From: Natronocella acetinitrilica
Lineage (GTDB): Bacteria > Pseudomonadota > Gammaproteobacteria > Nitrococcales > Aquisalimonadaceae
Assembly (NCBI RefSeq): GCF_024170285.1
Contig: NZ_JALJXV010000003.1
Location: 186,001-250,000, forward strand
Reading direction: 5' to 3'
Length of the DNA: 64,000 bases
Within the stretch, counting starts at the first letter, position 1. Each line of letters starts with the position of its first letter. The notes under the pieces are model-generated. The model saw nothing but the letters and a program-made list of their open reading frames with translations, was not told where the DNA came from and searched no databases. Shown here piece by piece: positions 22,192 through 30,657 of the stretch. Made by a program: the position numbers and the translations under genes.

Positions 22192-22214
22192 TCCATCCGG
22201 GTCTCCCGGCACAG

Positions 22215-22242
22215 AAAGGGTGCGCTGCGGCGCGCCCTTTTT
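22215..22242 (+). terminator. Rho-independent terminator
   Basis: An 11-bp stem (AAAGGGTGCGC with GCGCGCCCTTT, one GU pair) with a TGCG loop and a run of five Ts, after the gene at 21469. Confidence 0.85.
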
Positions 22243-22325
22243 CGTGGGGCGCGCGCGGAAGGGCGATCCACGGCTCAACTGGGATGGCTGCTTCAGCGGA
22301 CCGGACGACCCGCATCCCTGGTGGA

Positions 22326-22354
22326 TTGTCTGCCTGCCAGGAGCAGGCTATTAT
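22326..22354 (+). promoter_or_regulatory. Promoter of the NERD gene
   Basis: TTGTCT, 17-bp GC-rich spacer (itself a CCTGC/GCAGG inverted repeat), TATTAT. It is not of the AT-island type. Confidence 0.55.
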
Positions 22355-22387
22355 GGGGGAAATAAAAAATCAGGGTGGTGGCAGGGG

Positions 22388-23326
22388 ATGATCGAGAAAG
22401 ATCGGGAGGAGCGGCCTGCGCGCGACGTGCGCGAGGAATTCGGCGCGCGCCAGGAGCGCGATGTTGCCTTTTATCTGAGGCGGGAGTTTGCGGCGCGGGA
22501 CGATGTTGCGGTCTTTAATGATCTTCGCATCGCGCACGAGGGAGAGCATGCGCAGATTGATCATCTGGTCGTGCATGCGAGGGGCTTTGTCCTGGTCGAG
22601 TCGAAGAGCATTCACGGCGAGGTGCGGGTCAACAAGGAGGGCGAGTGGTCGAGGAGTTATCGGGGCAGCTGGTCCGGCATGCCCTCCCCGGTGCGACAGG
22701 TCGAGCTGCAGAGGCGCCTGCTCGAGCAGTACCTGAATGCGCATGCGGCGCACGTGCTCGACAAGATCGCATTCGGACTCTTCCAGAGCTACTTCGGCGG
22801 GCGGATGTGGGATGCGTTCTGCGCGGTCTCAAGTAGTGCCATCATCCACCGTGAGACGATGCCAGCGGAGATCTCGGAGCGAATCGTGAAATCCGAGTTT
22901 GTGGGTGAGCGACTGCGCGGAGTGATCGATCGGCGCGCCGTGCTGACTACCTGGCCACGGTTTACCGAGGACGAGTGGCCGACACTGATCGCCTTCCTTC
23001 GCTACACGGCGGGCAAGGCGGGGGCTGGCCGCGCGCCTGCCGGCGAGCAAGCCCCTGGGGCGTCCGGGGCGGGCGCGGCCGAGCGCCTCTCGGTGGGTGC
23101 CGAGCCTGCTCTGCGCTGCAGGAAGTGTGGCGAAGGGCGCCGTCTGAGCGCCCAGTCGGGCCGCTACGGGTATTTCCTTCGCTGCCAGATGTGCCCGACC
23201 AACACGCCAATGCGAAGCGCCTGTCGGGCCTGTGGATCGCACAACGGACGGGTCAGCAAGAGCGGTGCCGCATTCATCGCTACCTGCGGGAACTGTGGGG
23301 ACGCTGCCACGATCTGGAGGGCCTAG
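22388..23326 (+). CDS. NERD-domain nuclease-related protein with C-terminal zinc ribbons
   Basis: 312 residues. The NERD domain (about 18-130) shows FGARQERDV, VFNDLRI, AQIDHLVVHARGFVLVESKS, the D...(V/E)ESK core of this restriction-endonuclease-like fold. A low-complexity Gly/Ala linker (about 215-240) leads to two four-cysteine zinc ribbons (CRKC ... CQMC and CRAC ... CGNC) like those at the end of topoisomerase I. Such proteins probably bind or cut DNA, but the catalytic role is not established. It could act in plasmid processing or defence; this is inference. Confidence 0.8.
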   Translation: MIEKDREERPARDVREEFGARQERDVAFYLRREFAARDDVAVFNDLRIAHEGEHAQIDHLVVHARGFVLVESKSIHGEVRVNKEGEWSRSYRGSWSGMPSPVRQVELQRRLLEQYLNAHAAHVLDKIAFGLFQSYFGGRMWDAFCAVSSSAIIHRETMPAEISERIVKSEFVGERLRGVIDRRAVLTTWPRFTEDEWPTLIAFLRYTAGKAGAGRAPAGEQAPGASGAGAAERLSVGAEPALRCRKCGEGRRLSAQSGRYGYFLRCQMCPTNTPMRSACRACGSHNGRVSKSGAAFIATCGNCGDAATIWRA

Positions 23327-23442
23327 CGCGCCAGCGTGTCGCTGTCCCCATCCGATGGTTGCAGGGGCACCCAAGGCGCGCGCCTGCCATGTGTGGCGGT
23401 GGCGATGCGGGGCCGCTCTGGCGGGGGCGGGCGCAACAGCAA

Positions 23443-23462
23443 GGGCGGCCCGAAGGCCGCCC
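23443..23462. terminator. Bidirectional hairpin between convergent genes
   Basis: GGGCGGCC-CGAA-GGCCGCCC, an 8-bp stem with tetraloop between the NERD gene and the 50-residue minus-strand gene; T-rich sequence follows only weakly. Confidence 0.6.
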
Positions 23463-23469
23463 CGCGCGG

Positions 23470-23622
23470 CTAGCAGGCCCCGATGCAAAAGCGGGTGATC
23501 TCCTCCACGGGGATGACCCGCGCGTAGCTGGTGTGCACGATACCAGCGAGAACGATGAGGACAAGGATCGTCATCGCCTCGCGGCGAATGAAGGCGGCGG
23601 TACGCAGGATGGTCTTCGCCAT
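23470..23622 (-). CDS. Small membrane protein, 50 residues
   Basis: Starts MAKTILRTAAFIRREAMTI and has one hydrophobic helix (about 16-29), then RVIPVEEITRFCIGAC to the end. The basic N-terminus, position of the helix and the whole promoter and leader match the 74-residue protein at 15973-16197, so the pair looks like a small family. Function unknown; a membrane micro-protein that modulates a larger complex or a toxin-like peptide are both possible. Confidence 0.55.
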   Translation of the reverse strand: MAKTILRTAAFIRREAMTILVLIVLAGIVHTSYARVIPVEEITRFCIGAC

Positions 23623-23655
23623 GGGGTCGAGCCTCGTGTCGTTGGGAGAGATTTA

Positions 23656-23684
23656 ATACTAGCATTATTAAATAATGATGTCAA
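23656..23684 (-). promoter_or_regulatory. AT-island promoter, 50-residue membrane protein
   Basis: TTGACA (23684-23679), 17-bp spacer with ATTATTTAATAAT, TAGTAT. Confidence 0.7.
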
Positions 23685-23867
23685 TCTATAAATGGCCGGG
23701 GGTCTCTCCGCACGATCTCAGGTTGGTTGCGTCAGTGCCATGCTGTCTTTTGACTTGCCAGGTGTCGCCGCCAGCGCCCTGCAGGCAGCGGACTGGCATT
23801 GGCATGGCGCCAGAGGGCTGGCTGTCGCGTCGTCCCGGCATGCTGTCAGGCATGCGCATGCCGCCCA

Positions 23868-23895
23868 TTGACTTCATGTTTAATAACTGTATAAT
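23868..23895 (+). promoter_or_regulatory. AT-island promoter
   Basis: TTGACT, 16-bp spacer, TATAAT, upstream of the gene at 24075 with a leader of about 170 nt. Confidence 0.75.
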
Positions 23896-24074
23896 TAAAG
23901 ATAACAGGTGGACAGAAGGACGCCTGCTGGCCTGGCGAGGCCGCCCCGTCCGCCCGAGAGGGTCTGGTGAAACGCGCAGGACACTGATCGGCCCATGCCC
24001 ACGGACTCCCTGTATGGCGCATGAGCAATGGACGGACTCCCCCTTCGCGCCCTGACCAGAGGATCTCCACACCC

Positions 24075-24917
24075 ATGAAGCTCATCGATCGTATCGAATC
24101 CAAATCCGAACTGTTGGCCGCAAAGGATCGCATCGCCATGGTGTTGCGTGATCGCCTCTCGCTCAATCTCCGCCAGGGGAGGCTGAACGAGGTGACCGCG
24201 GCACTCCTTGGTGCGCGGGACTGGAATACCGCCGTTGGCGTCGTCAGCAAGCGGGAGCATGAGCCGGTGGCTGACCGGCGCGCGGCCATTGCCGCTGAAG
24301 CCTTTGTGGGCGATCTGCGCGATGCCACCAATCAGGACAGGCTGGATGTCTTCTGCCTCGCCTTTGATGACCTGGTGTTTGACCACATCGGCACATCCGA
24401 AGCGGTGTCGCGCGAGATCAACAACCAGGGTCCGGTCGCGCAGATTCGGGCGCTGCTTGAGGCGAGCGGCCCGGGGGTGTTCGAGGAGATCATCAAGGCG
24501 ATCGGCGGCGAGTGGGCACCGCGCCTTATGCTCCGCGAGATCATCCACCGGGCGCTGAGCATGGCGGGCTACGAGCCCCCGGCCATCATGGTTCGCGTCA
24601 GCGATGACGCGGGTCATGATGAGTTCCTCGCCGATGCCACCATCTACTTCGAGCACCTGCACCTGACAGGCGAGCTCGAACAGGCGATCGAGCGCATGCG
24701 CGCTGGCGGGTTCCGTGGCGAGGCGATGGAGCCGCTGGTCGAGTTCCTCGCCGGTCACCCGCAGCTCACCAGTGCCGAGCCGCAGCGCTTTGCCGATCTG
24801 CTGGCGCGCTGTATGTTGCTCGCCGTCTCCGCGCCCGATGAGGCGGGCTACTACTGCGTGGCCAACGAGGCGCAGGTCGACGCCTGGCTTGAGGTCCTCG
24901 CCCGACGCGAGTCGTAG
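24075..24917 (+). CDS. Unknown cytoplasmic protein
   Basis: 280 residues from the ATG at 24075; GAGGAT lies somewhat far upstream. Acidic and almost wholly helical, without signal or membrane segment. No family recognised. A strong hairpin (24925-24972) follows the stop codon. Confidence 0.65.
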   Translation: MKLIDRIESKSELLAAKDRIAMVLRDRLSLNLRQGRLNEVTAALLGARDWNTAVGVVSKREHEPVADRRAAIAAEAFVGDLRDATNQDRLDVFCLAFDDLVFDHIGTSEAVSREINNQGPVAQIRALLEASGPGVFEEIIKAIGGEWAPRLMLREIIHRALSMAGYEPPAIMVRVSDDAGHDEFLADATIYFEHLHLTGELEQAIERMRAGGFRGEAMEPLVEFLAGHPQLTSAEPQRFADLLARCMLLAVSAPDEAGYYCVANEAQVDAWLEVLARRES

Positions 24918-24924
24918 GCCCTGG

Positions 24925-24972
24925 GGCTGCGCGGACGGCACCCGGCATCGGTCCGGTGTCTGCCGCGCAGCC
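24925..24972 (+). terminator. Long hairpin after the 24075 gene
   Basis: A perfect 10-bp outer stem (GGCTGCGCGG with CCGCGCAGCC) and an inner CACC.GG/CCGGTG stem. No T tract, so termination is likely but not certain. Confidence 0.5.
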
Positions 24973-25023
24973 TGCCGATGTCAGATGGCGAACCCAGCTT
25001 GATGTCAGCGGGAAGGCGCCTGA

Positions 25024-25284
25024 TCATCCGCCAGGCACATTGTCCGGATCATCAGGGTCAGCCTCCCCCAGCCAGTCGAGCGCTGATGCAAGCGCCGTCG
25101 TCTCGCGGTGAAGGGATCGGACTGCCTGTGAAGCAAGATCGCTCAACTCGAGCAGGCGCTCCATGTCGAGTGTGTTGGTGTACTGGTGGCGCGCACGGTG
25201 GCGGAAACCGCGCAGCGCGTCCCATCGCTCGAAGCTGGCAGGGCCAAGCAGGGCCGGTCGCACGCCGGGGTTTTCGCGTGCCAT
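25024..25284 (-). pseudogene. HEPN/HepT-like C-terminal fragment
   Basis: 86 codons from an ATG without a ribosome binding site. ALRGFRHRARHQYTNTLDME and RLLELSDLA resemble the C-terminal half of the HepT-like HEPN family, which carries FRH..RH.Y in that place. Family members are usually about 130-170 residues. The same frame stays open upstream with family-like SDYHIVPLRRM just before the ATG, then loses similarity, so the N-terminal half is missing. No nucleotidyltransferase partner is adjacent. Confidence 0.5.
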
Positions 25285-25439
25285 GCGACGCAGGGGGACG
25301 ATGTGATAGTCACTCCCCGCGTATACGACGTGCTGCGGGCAGGGTGGGCGAGCCCGGCCGATGTCGTGCTGTGCGGGGCGATCGGGTAGTCTGGGCGTGG
25401 AGTGCGCGCAGGCGCTGGCCGAGGGGATATGGGGGTGTG

Positions 25440-25973
25440 ATGCGACCGGTGATTGGAATGCTTGTGACAGCGGTGCTTGTGCTGCCGCTATGGTCTGCCG
25501 CGGCGGCGGAGGATGCGCCGCAGTGGGTGCCGCCCGAGGAGCGCTTCGAGGCCCTTGGGGTGCGAATCATTGACTGGGAGGACTTCCTAGTCGAGCGCCT
25601 CGGTTGTGGCGTCGTGGCAAGGCGGATGCGCGATGGCGTCGAGGTGATGCTTGCCCTGATCGAGCGCGGGGCGCTTGCCGAGGACCGGGACGATTGCGTC
25701 CTTCCGCTGAGCCTTGAGGCCGGGCAGGTGTCGGACGGGCGCTACGCCGACGAACGCGGAGGATTCCGCTGGCCGCCCGCGGTCGAGGGCGCGCTTGCCA
25801 GTGGTTTCACGGTGAACGGTATGCGCTATGCGACCGCTATGGCGGTGATCGAGATCAGTGGCGAGCGTCTCGATTTCCACATGGCGGTGACGCGGCGGGC
25901 GACGCCGGAGCAGGCAATCGAGGCGCTGCGCGAGCTCGCCTGGGGCGTGCGACCGCTGCGCGGCTACTGGTAG
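25440..25973 (+). CDS. Secreted protein of unknown function
   Basis: 177 residues from the ATG at 25440 after GGGGG. Signal peptide about 1-23 (WSAAAAED). The mature part is a small alpha/beta domain with two cysteines (ERLGCGVV, DDCVLPL). A TAGTCT -10-like box lies near 25387. No family recognised. It ends 6 bp before the convergent phosphatase gene. Confidence 0.6.
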   Translation: MRPVIGMLVTAVLVLPLWSAAAAEDAPQWVPPEERFEALGVRIIDWEDFLVERLGCGVVARRMRDGVEVMLALIERGALAEDRDDCVLPLSLEAGQVSDGRYADERGGFRWPPAVEGALASGFTVNGMRYATAMAVIEISGERLDFHMAVTRRATPEQAIEALRELAWGVRPLRGYW

Positions 25974-25978
25974 GGGCG

Positions 25979-26656
25979 CTAGCGCTCCGGCGCCGAATCA
26001 GCGGCGGACTGCGCTGCACGCACCCGCAGGGCGCGCAGCGAGGCGGGACGCTCGATGATCCATTCCGGGTAGTCATCTGGATCGACCGACTCCCAGCCAC
26101 GCTTCTCGATAAAGCGCATGTTGCGCTTCGCTGCGAGCGCATCGAGAAAGCGCGCAAGCCGCGGCAGGCGATCGTCGTCCGACTCGCCGGTAAACGGGCG
26201 AATCGGCACCAGGTTGCCATAGTTGCCGCGAAGCCCGATCGGCAGATCATCGACCATCACCGTGCGCTCAAGCCGAAAGCCGTAGCGCTTGACCTTGGCA
26301 AGGTTCTTCTCATGGAAGGCGCTCTGCCCGCCGGCGGCAAAAAAGCCACCCTCAAGGCGATGGCGCAGCGTGCAGTTGCGTCGCGTGAGGAGAAAGGCGG
26401 GGCGGGCATGGCGCGGCAGGATGGCGTCAAGGATATGCTCGGCATAGTCGCGCGAGGCCGCGGTGTAATAGCCAACCGGGTAGTGGCGGTGGACGTGGTG
26501 CAGAAAGTCGTCAAGGCCAGGCCGCAACAGTGAGTGCTCTCCCATGCCGAGTCTGGCAAGCGAGAGCGCCTTGATGCCGGGCTGCGCCAGTGCCGAGGTT
26601 GTGTGGATTAGCGTCTCATCGATGTCGAGGACAACCAGCAGTGGTTCGCGACTCAT
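25979..26656 (-). CDS. FCP1/NIF-like HAD phosphatase
   Basis: 225 residues from the ATG at 26656 with GGAGGAAGG directly upstream. The HAD motif I DIDET (Asp11, Asp13) opens the protein; YYTAAS is motif II, the lysine of HEKNLAKVKR is motif III and VMVDDLP motif IV. The layout is that of the NLI-interacting-factor/FCP1-SCP family, known for protein serine phosphatases in eukaryotes and of unknown substrate in bacteria and phages. The last about 50 residues are a lineage-specific tail. Confidence 0.8.
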   Translation of the reverse strand: MSREPLLVVLDIDETLIHTTSALAQPGIKALSLARLGMGEHSLLRPGLDDFLHHVHRHYPVGYYTAASRDYAEHILDAILPRHARPAFLLTRRNCTLRHRLEGGFFAAGGQSAFHEKNLAKVKRYGFRLERTVMVDDLPIGLRGNYGNLVPIRPFTGESDDDRLPRLARFLDALAAKRNMRFIEKRGWESVDPDDYPEWIIERPASLRALRVRAAQSAADSAPER

Positions 26657-26727
26657 CCTTCCTCCCGCATCCTGAAACTCCAGTCTAACACGTTGTGCCA
26701 GCGTCCACCCATTCGGCATATAAATAA

Positions 26728-26756
26728 TAGACAACAAATTAAATCACTGTTAGGAT
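26728..26756 (+). promoter_or_regulatory. Promoter of the first PDPAV paralogue
   Basis: TAGACA, 17-bp AT-rich spacer, TAGGAT. The upstream half TAAATAATAGACAAC is identical to that of the paralogue promoter at 43300-43328. Confidence 0.6.
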
Positions 26757-26810
26757 TTGCCTCATGTGAACGCAACCGGCTGCTGCCGGCTGCCACCCCG
26801 GAGAGCCACA

Positions 26811-27575
26811 GTGACTGCCCATGATGCCGTTGTAACCATTGAGGATGTGCTGGCCACACCGCGCCGCATTGCCCTATACCTGCCGGATCCGGCTGTCTTT
26901 GTCACACCCTGCCCGGTGCTTGAGGGCAAGCTGATCGGATTGCCGCTTAGCCGTGAGCCGCTGCGCCTTGTCGCCGATGGGGGGCGTGCTGCGCGCCAGG
27001 TCGGTCTTTACGCCGATCTCGAGGCTCCGCGCTACCAGCTCGATATGGGTGCGGTGGCAAACCGCATCCGTCAGGGCTCGGCGCACCGCCTGCAGGAGAG
27101 CACCCTTGGCATGACGGGGACGGTGGTGTTCCATGGGCGCTGCGAGAAGGTTGATGGACAGGTGCTGCCTGACGCCTGGGCGCTACGCCTGACCGCACCC
27201 TGCCGTGTTGAGACCTACCGGCGCGATCTGGATGGCCGGCTCTGCACGCGCAAGGTGGTGGCTGCCGCCACCGGTGACGTGCTGGTTGCCGTGTCGGGGC
27301 AAGCGGCGCTGCCGCGCCACGCCGCACTCCTGCACTACACGGGTGACGCGTTCGAGCAGACCCTGGGCCGGGACCCGGAGAGCTGGTCGGACGAGGGCCT
27401 GGTCAAGGGCTTTGCCGATGCGGTGCTCGCCGGACGGCTGCGCGAGGAGTCGCTGCGCGCGCTCTGCCGCCGTATCCAGACCCGCTGCATGGGAGGCCGC
27501 CTGGTGGGCGATGGTGTCGCCGACTGCCTGCTGCCGGAGATCGCGGCACGCGCGGCAGTGCTCCCCGGTCAGTAG
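26811..27575 (+). CDS. Unknown protein, paralogue of 43378-44043
   Basis: 254 residues from the GTG at 26811 (GGAGAG seven bases upstream). It aligns along its length with the protein at 43378: IALYLPDPAVFVTP, LIGLPLSREPL, VGLYADLEAPRYQ, PDAWALRLTAPCRVE and PRHAALLHYTG all have counterparts. No signal peptide or known motif. The two copies share promoter sequence and gene layout, so duplication included the regulatory region. The C-terminal about 35 residues have no match in the shorter copy. Confidence 0.7.
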   Translation: MTAHDAVVTIEDVLATPRRIALYLPDPAVFVTPCPVLEGKLIGLPLSREPLRLVADGGRAARQVGLYADLEAPRYQLDMGAVANRIRQGSAHRLQESTLGMTGTVVFHGRCEKVDGQVLPDAWALRLTAPCRVETYRRDLDGRLCTRKVVAAATGDVLVAVSGQAALPRHAALLHYTGDAFEQTLGRDPESWSDEGLVKGFADAVLAGRLREESLRALCRRIQTRCMGGRLVGDGVADCLLPEIAARAAVLPGQ

Positions 27576-27869
27576 TCGATTGCCTGCGGTTGCAATCGCG
27601 CATCCGCAGGCAGCCAGCCGCCCCTTCGGGGGTAGCCACCTCGCGCTTGCCAGGTACCGGATTGACGGCGCCGCGGAGCGGGGCCAGTCCATGGATCCCC
27701 CTGAAGGGACCGTTCGATTCCGCTGATGCGAATACACCCCTGGTGAGGCGAGAGAGCCCTGCACCGCCTGACCGTTGTGCCGGGTGCGCCAGGCCGCCCG
27801 GTCTGGACGTGCGTGCGGCGAACGGGTAGAAATAGATGTCAAAGCACAAGACAAGGCGGGGTGGGCAGG
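27576..27869. other. 294-bp gap with hairpin
   Basis: TGCCTGCGG/CCGCAGGCA arms (27580-27612) likely end the preceding transcript. The rest is GC-rich with no gene; a weak promoter probably precedes 27870. Confidence 0.45.
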
Positions 27870-28916
27870 ATGGGAGTGCAATGGCATGGGCGGATGCGGC
27901 AGGCCCTGGGTGTGTGTCTGGCAGGGCTCTGCCTGCTTGTCTCGCAAGTGGCGGGCGCCTACGGCTCACCGGGCGGGCAGCAGTACACCAGTCTTGCCAT
28001 GGAGTCGGCGCGCGTCGCCCCGGTGACGACCGCGGCGCTTGAGGCGCTCGATGAGGTGGAGCTCGCCATTGAACGTCACGCTGATGGCGAGCTGAGTGAC
28101 GAGGAGCTGCGCCGCCTGGTGGAGCGTCGTCTTGTTGATGCCCGCCAATACGTCAGCTTCGCGCGCGACAGGATACTCGACGACCACCTGCGGCAGTTTT
28201 TGGACCGCAGCCGCATGCAGGGCCGCTGGGCGGGGCTCGCCGAAGAGCTCCTTGTGGACATGGAGCGCCACATTGCCATGGTCGAGGAGATGATCGAGGA
28301 CACGGCACACGAGACGACACTCTATCTCAGCGGGCGGGAGATCGAGCGCGAGGTGTTTGCCGAGATGCGCTTTCGGCGCATCGGGGTGATGATCGAGGAG
28401 CAGGCGCGGGGCTTTGGGCGCCAGGCGCGCATCCATGAGCCTGGGAGCGTCTCCCGCTACCTGCTCAGTGCGGGGTCGCACTCGGGCGAGGCGCTCGCGC
28501 ACATCATTGATGGCATCGCTGATCGCCTGGAGGATGGCGAAAGTGCCCTTGCCGTGACAGACGCGATGGAGGAGGCGCTTCGCGGCGGCTACCGCGATGT
28601 CGCCCGCGGGCGCCAGGCGCTTGGCGACTTCGGCCCGGAGCTTCGAGCGATGGCGGATCAGGCACGCAATCCGGCGGCCACACGCCGCCTTGTTGATGAG
28701 ATGCTGGTGGCGGCAGAGCGTGGCATTGCAATCGAGCTTGAGACGCTGCGGGGTGTCGAGGCGTTTCTCACCGAGGGTCGCAGAACCGAGAGCCTGCTCG
28801 CGCTGATCGACCTCGCCGAGGCGTGGTTCAACACCCTCGGTGAGCTTGAGAACCAGCGCATCGAGAGTTCGATGGAGCGCGCCGATATCCTGAACCGCAT
28901 GTTTGAGGTCGAATAG
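27870..28916 (+). CDS. Secreted helical protein of unknown function
   Basis: 348 residues from the ATG at 27870 (GGGGTGGGCAGG upstream). A signal peptide (about 9-32, VSQVAGAYG) precedes an almost entirely alpha-helical, acidic mature protein with heptad-like stretches, possibly coiled coil. No family recognised. Confidence 0.65.
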   Translation: MGVQWHGRMRQALGVCLAGLCLLVSQVAGAYGSPGGQQYTSLAMESARVAPVTTAALEALDEVELAIERHADGELSDEELRRLVERRLVDARQYVSFARDRILDDHLRQFLDRSRMQGRWAGLAEELLVDMERHIAMVEEMIEDTAHETTLYLSGREIEREVFAEMRFRRIGVMIEEQARGFGRQARIHEPGSVSRYLLSAGSHSGEALAHIIDGIADRLEDGESALAVTDAMEEALRGGYRDVARGRQALGDFGPELRAMADQARNPAATRRLVDEMLVAAERGIAIELETLRGVEAFLTEGRRTESLLALIDLAEAWFNTLGELENQRIESSMERADILNRMFEVE

Positions 28917-28925
28917 GCAAGGGAA

Positions 28926-28951
28926 AATGCCCGGCTGCGACGCCGGGCATT
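28926..28951 (+). terminator. Terminator
   Basis: AATGCCCGGC/GCCGGGCATT, 10-bp stem with 6-base loop, followed by TGCCGTTGTG, directly after the gene at 27870. Confidence 0.7.
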
Positions 28952-29138
28952 GCCGTTGTGATTCATTTAATTATTGATATACTAAAAAACACACAGTGGC
29001 CGGCAGCGCAAGCGCTGTCTGGCGGCGTTCTGGGGGCGGTTGGATGATGAGCAGACAGAGACAGGGGGCAGCGCCTGCGGGCGGGTTGTCCCGCGCGGGG
29101 GGACGCTGCCCGCCAGAGAGTCATCGGGAGGGTGTCTG

Positions 29139-29660
29139 ATGACGACGCGCTGCCCACCAGGGCTTGAGGCGATCGACAAGCTCGCCGCTACGCCAATCGC
29201 AGAGCTTGTCCTCACCGTGGGGTTGCCGAAGGCGCGCGAGCGTCTGTGGCGCAATCAGTTCGTGCTCGCATCACCGGCCGTGATGCTTGCCGCGCTGTAC
29301 TCGCCCGGATTCGCGCTGCTCCTGGCCGGGGGTGCGGTTATCCTTGCCAGGGTGCTCTGCAGGCAGGCGGATCGCGTCGCCCGCGCAATGCTCGTGTGGC
29401 TCGCGGAGCGCGACTTCTTTGCTGCCCATGGCGCGCTTTCCGAGGATGAGGCGCTGCTTGCGCCGCTCAGCGTCCAGGAGCGCCATCTGGTGGTCGGCTG
29501 GCTGCTTGGCCGGGAGCAGTCAGGCGCACGCCCGCAGGACTGCGCCGCGCTTGGCATCGGGCTTCTGCGGGAGATTCTCCTGCGCGGGGATGACCAGGGC
29601 GATGCGGGCCCCGTCTGGTTTAGGCGGATGCGTGCCGAGAAGGCGGCGGAAGTGCGGTAA
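29139..29660 (+). CDS. Small membrane protein of unknown function
   Basis: 173 residues from the ATG at 29139 (GGAGGG seven bases upstream). One or two hydrophobic helices (about 43-72) lie between a cytoplasmic-like N-terminus and a helical C-terminal domain. An AT-rich promoter stretch lies at 28957-28986 (TTTAATTATTGATATACT). A hairpin follows at 29664-29691. Confidence 0.55.
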   Translation: MTTRCPPGLEAIDKLAATPIAELVLTVGLPKARERLWRNQFVLASPAVMLAALYSPGFALLLAGGAVILARVLCRQADRVARAMLVWLAERDFFAAHGALSEDEALLAPLSVQERHLVVGWLLGREQSGARPQDCAALGIGLLREILLRGDDQGDAGPVWFRRMRAEKAAEVR

Positions 29661-29663
29661 TGG

Positions 29664-29691
29664 GCGCACCCCTCGAAGATGAGGGGCGCGC
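29664..29691. terminator. Hairpin between convergent genes
   Basis: CCCCTC-GAAGAT-GAGGGG extended by GCGC arms, just before the stop of the minus-strand gene at 29698. Confidence 0.55.
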
Positions 29692-29697
29692 GATGGC

Positions 29698-30657
29698 TTA
29701 GATGCCAGGGGTCGCGTCAGACGATCGCTCTGCCTCATGCTGCTCAATGGCCGCCTGGGTGGCGAGGATCGAGAGTACGTCGGCGCGGTCGATCGCGAGG
29801 CGCTCTCGCTTCAGGACGTCAGCCTCGACCCGAACGCCATAGCCGTTGGCTGTGCCGAAGTGTACAGCGACGGCAGCCGGATCCTGGCCGTCGGCAAGAT
29901 CACGCCCAAGCGAGCGGGCCGTCTCCTCGACCTTCGATGCGGGGACCCGTCCGGTTTCGATCAGGAACGTCTCGGCCTCATCGAGGAGGATCGGCAGGTG
30001 CGAGCCTGGTGCGCGCGGGCCGTTCAGGCGATCGACCAGGAAGCGGATGAAGTCCTGGCGCAGTTCAAGGGGGCTGCTGTCATCCCCGGCGGGGCTTGCC
30101 GGCTGCGTGTCGACGGCCGCATGGACGGAGCGGGCATCATCGATGGCGTGACCGCGAAGCAGCACCGTTGGGCCGACCGCGCGCACCGTCGCAGCGCGCG
30201 TCAGAGAGCGCGCGGCGAGGAGGTCGTGCACCTGGGCGACCAGGTCCCGGCCACTGATCTCAAGGGTGCCGACATCGCTGTCCGAGAGCGTGAACTCGAT
30301 CGCCTCGTCACGGAACAGGACGTCCGGGTCGACCGTGTACTCGATCGGCGCGCCAGCGCCCTCTGCATGGATGAGCGCGGTGACCCTGGCATCGCTCTCG
30401 TCGACGGCCTGCTCGGCGTAGGGCTCAATCCCATCATCCTCACCCGAGTCATAGCTCGCATAGCCCTTGCGCAGGGAGCTGAGGTAGTTGATGCCCTCGA
30501 TGCGAAGCGTGACATCAGGCGAGGTCCCGTTCAGCGCTGCCAGTGGCCCATTGGGCTCGGCGGAGACGGGCTCCTGGAAGCCGGCGGGGAGGGTGAGGGA
30601 GGCGCGAAGAAGCTCTGCCACGTCGAGTATCTTCTTGACGTCCGGTGTCTGACTCAT
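29698..30657 (-). CDS. Unknown acidic protein
   Basis: 319 residues; AGGAG six bases before the ATG at 30657. Strongly acidic, mixed alpha/beta, no signal or membrane segment. Its start lies inside the 3' part of the gene at 30515-31153, in another frame, so the two are probably co-transcribed from the promoter at 31179-31206. No family recognised. Confidence 0.65.
   Translation of the reverse strand: MSQTPDVKKILDVAELLRASLTLPAGFQEPVSAEPNGPLAALNGTSPDVTLRIEGINYLSSLRKGYASYDSGEDDGIEPYAEQAVDESDARVTALIHAEGAGAPIEYTVDPDVLFRDEAIEFTLSDSDVGTLEISGRDLVAQVHDLLAARSLTRAATVRAVGPTVLLRGHAIDDARSVHAAVDTQPASPAGDDSSPLELRQDFIRFLVDRLNGPRAPGSHLPILLDEAETFLIETGRVPASKVEETARSLGRDLADGQDPAAVAVHFGTANGYGVRVEADVLKRERLAIDRADVLSILATQAAIEQHEAERSSDATPGI

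Larger units (their letters stand above)
23623..24074. other. 452-bp gap between divergent promoters
   Basis: It holds two back-to-back AT-island promoters (23656-23684 minus, 23868-23895 plus). Between them is a GC-rich stretch with CGGCATGC/GCATGCCG arms (about 23836-23863) and repeated GCATGC words. No gene seen. Confidence 0.5.

Noticed and set aside
29040-29138. Upstream extension of the membrane-protein gene at 29139
   Set aside because: No ATG/GTG with a ribosome binding site in the extension, while the ATG at 29139 has GGAGGG at the right distance.
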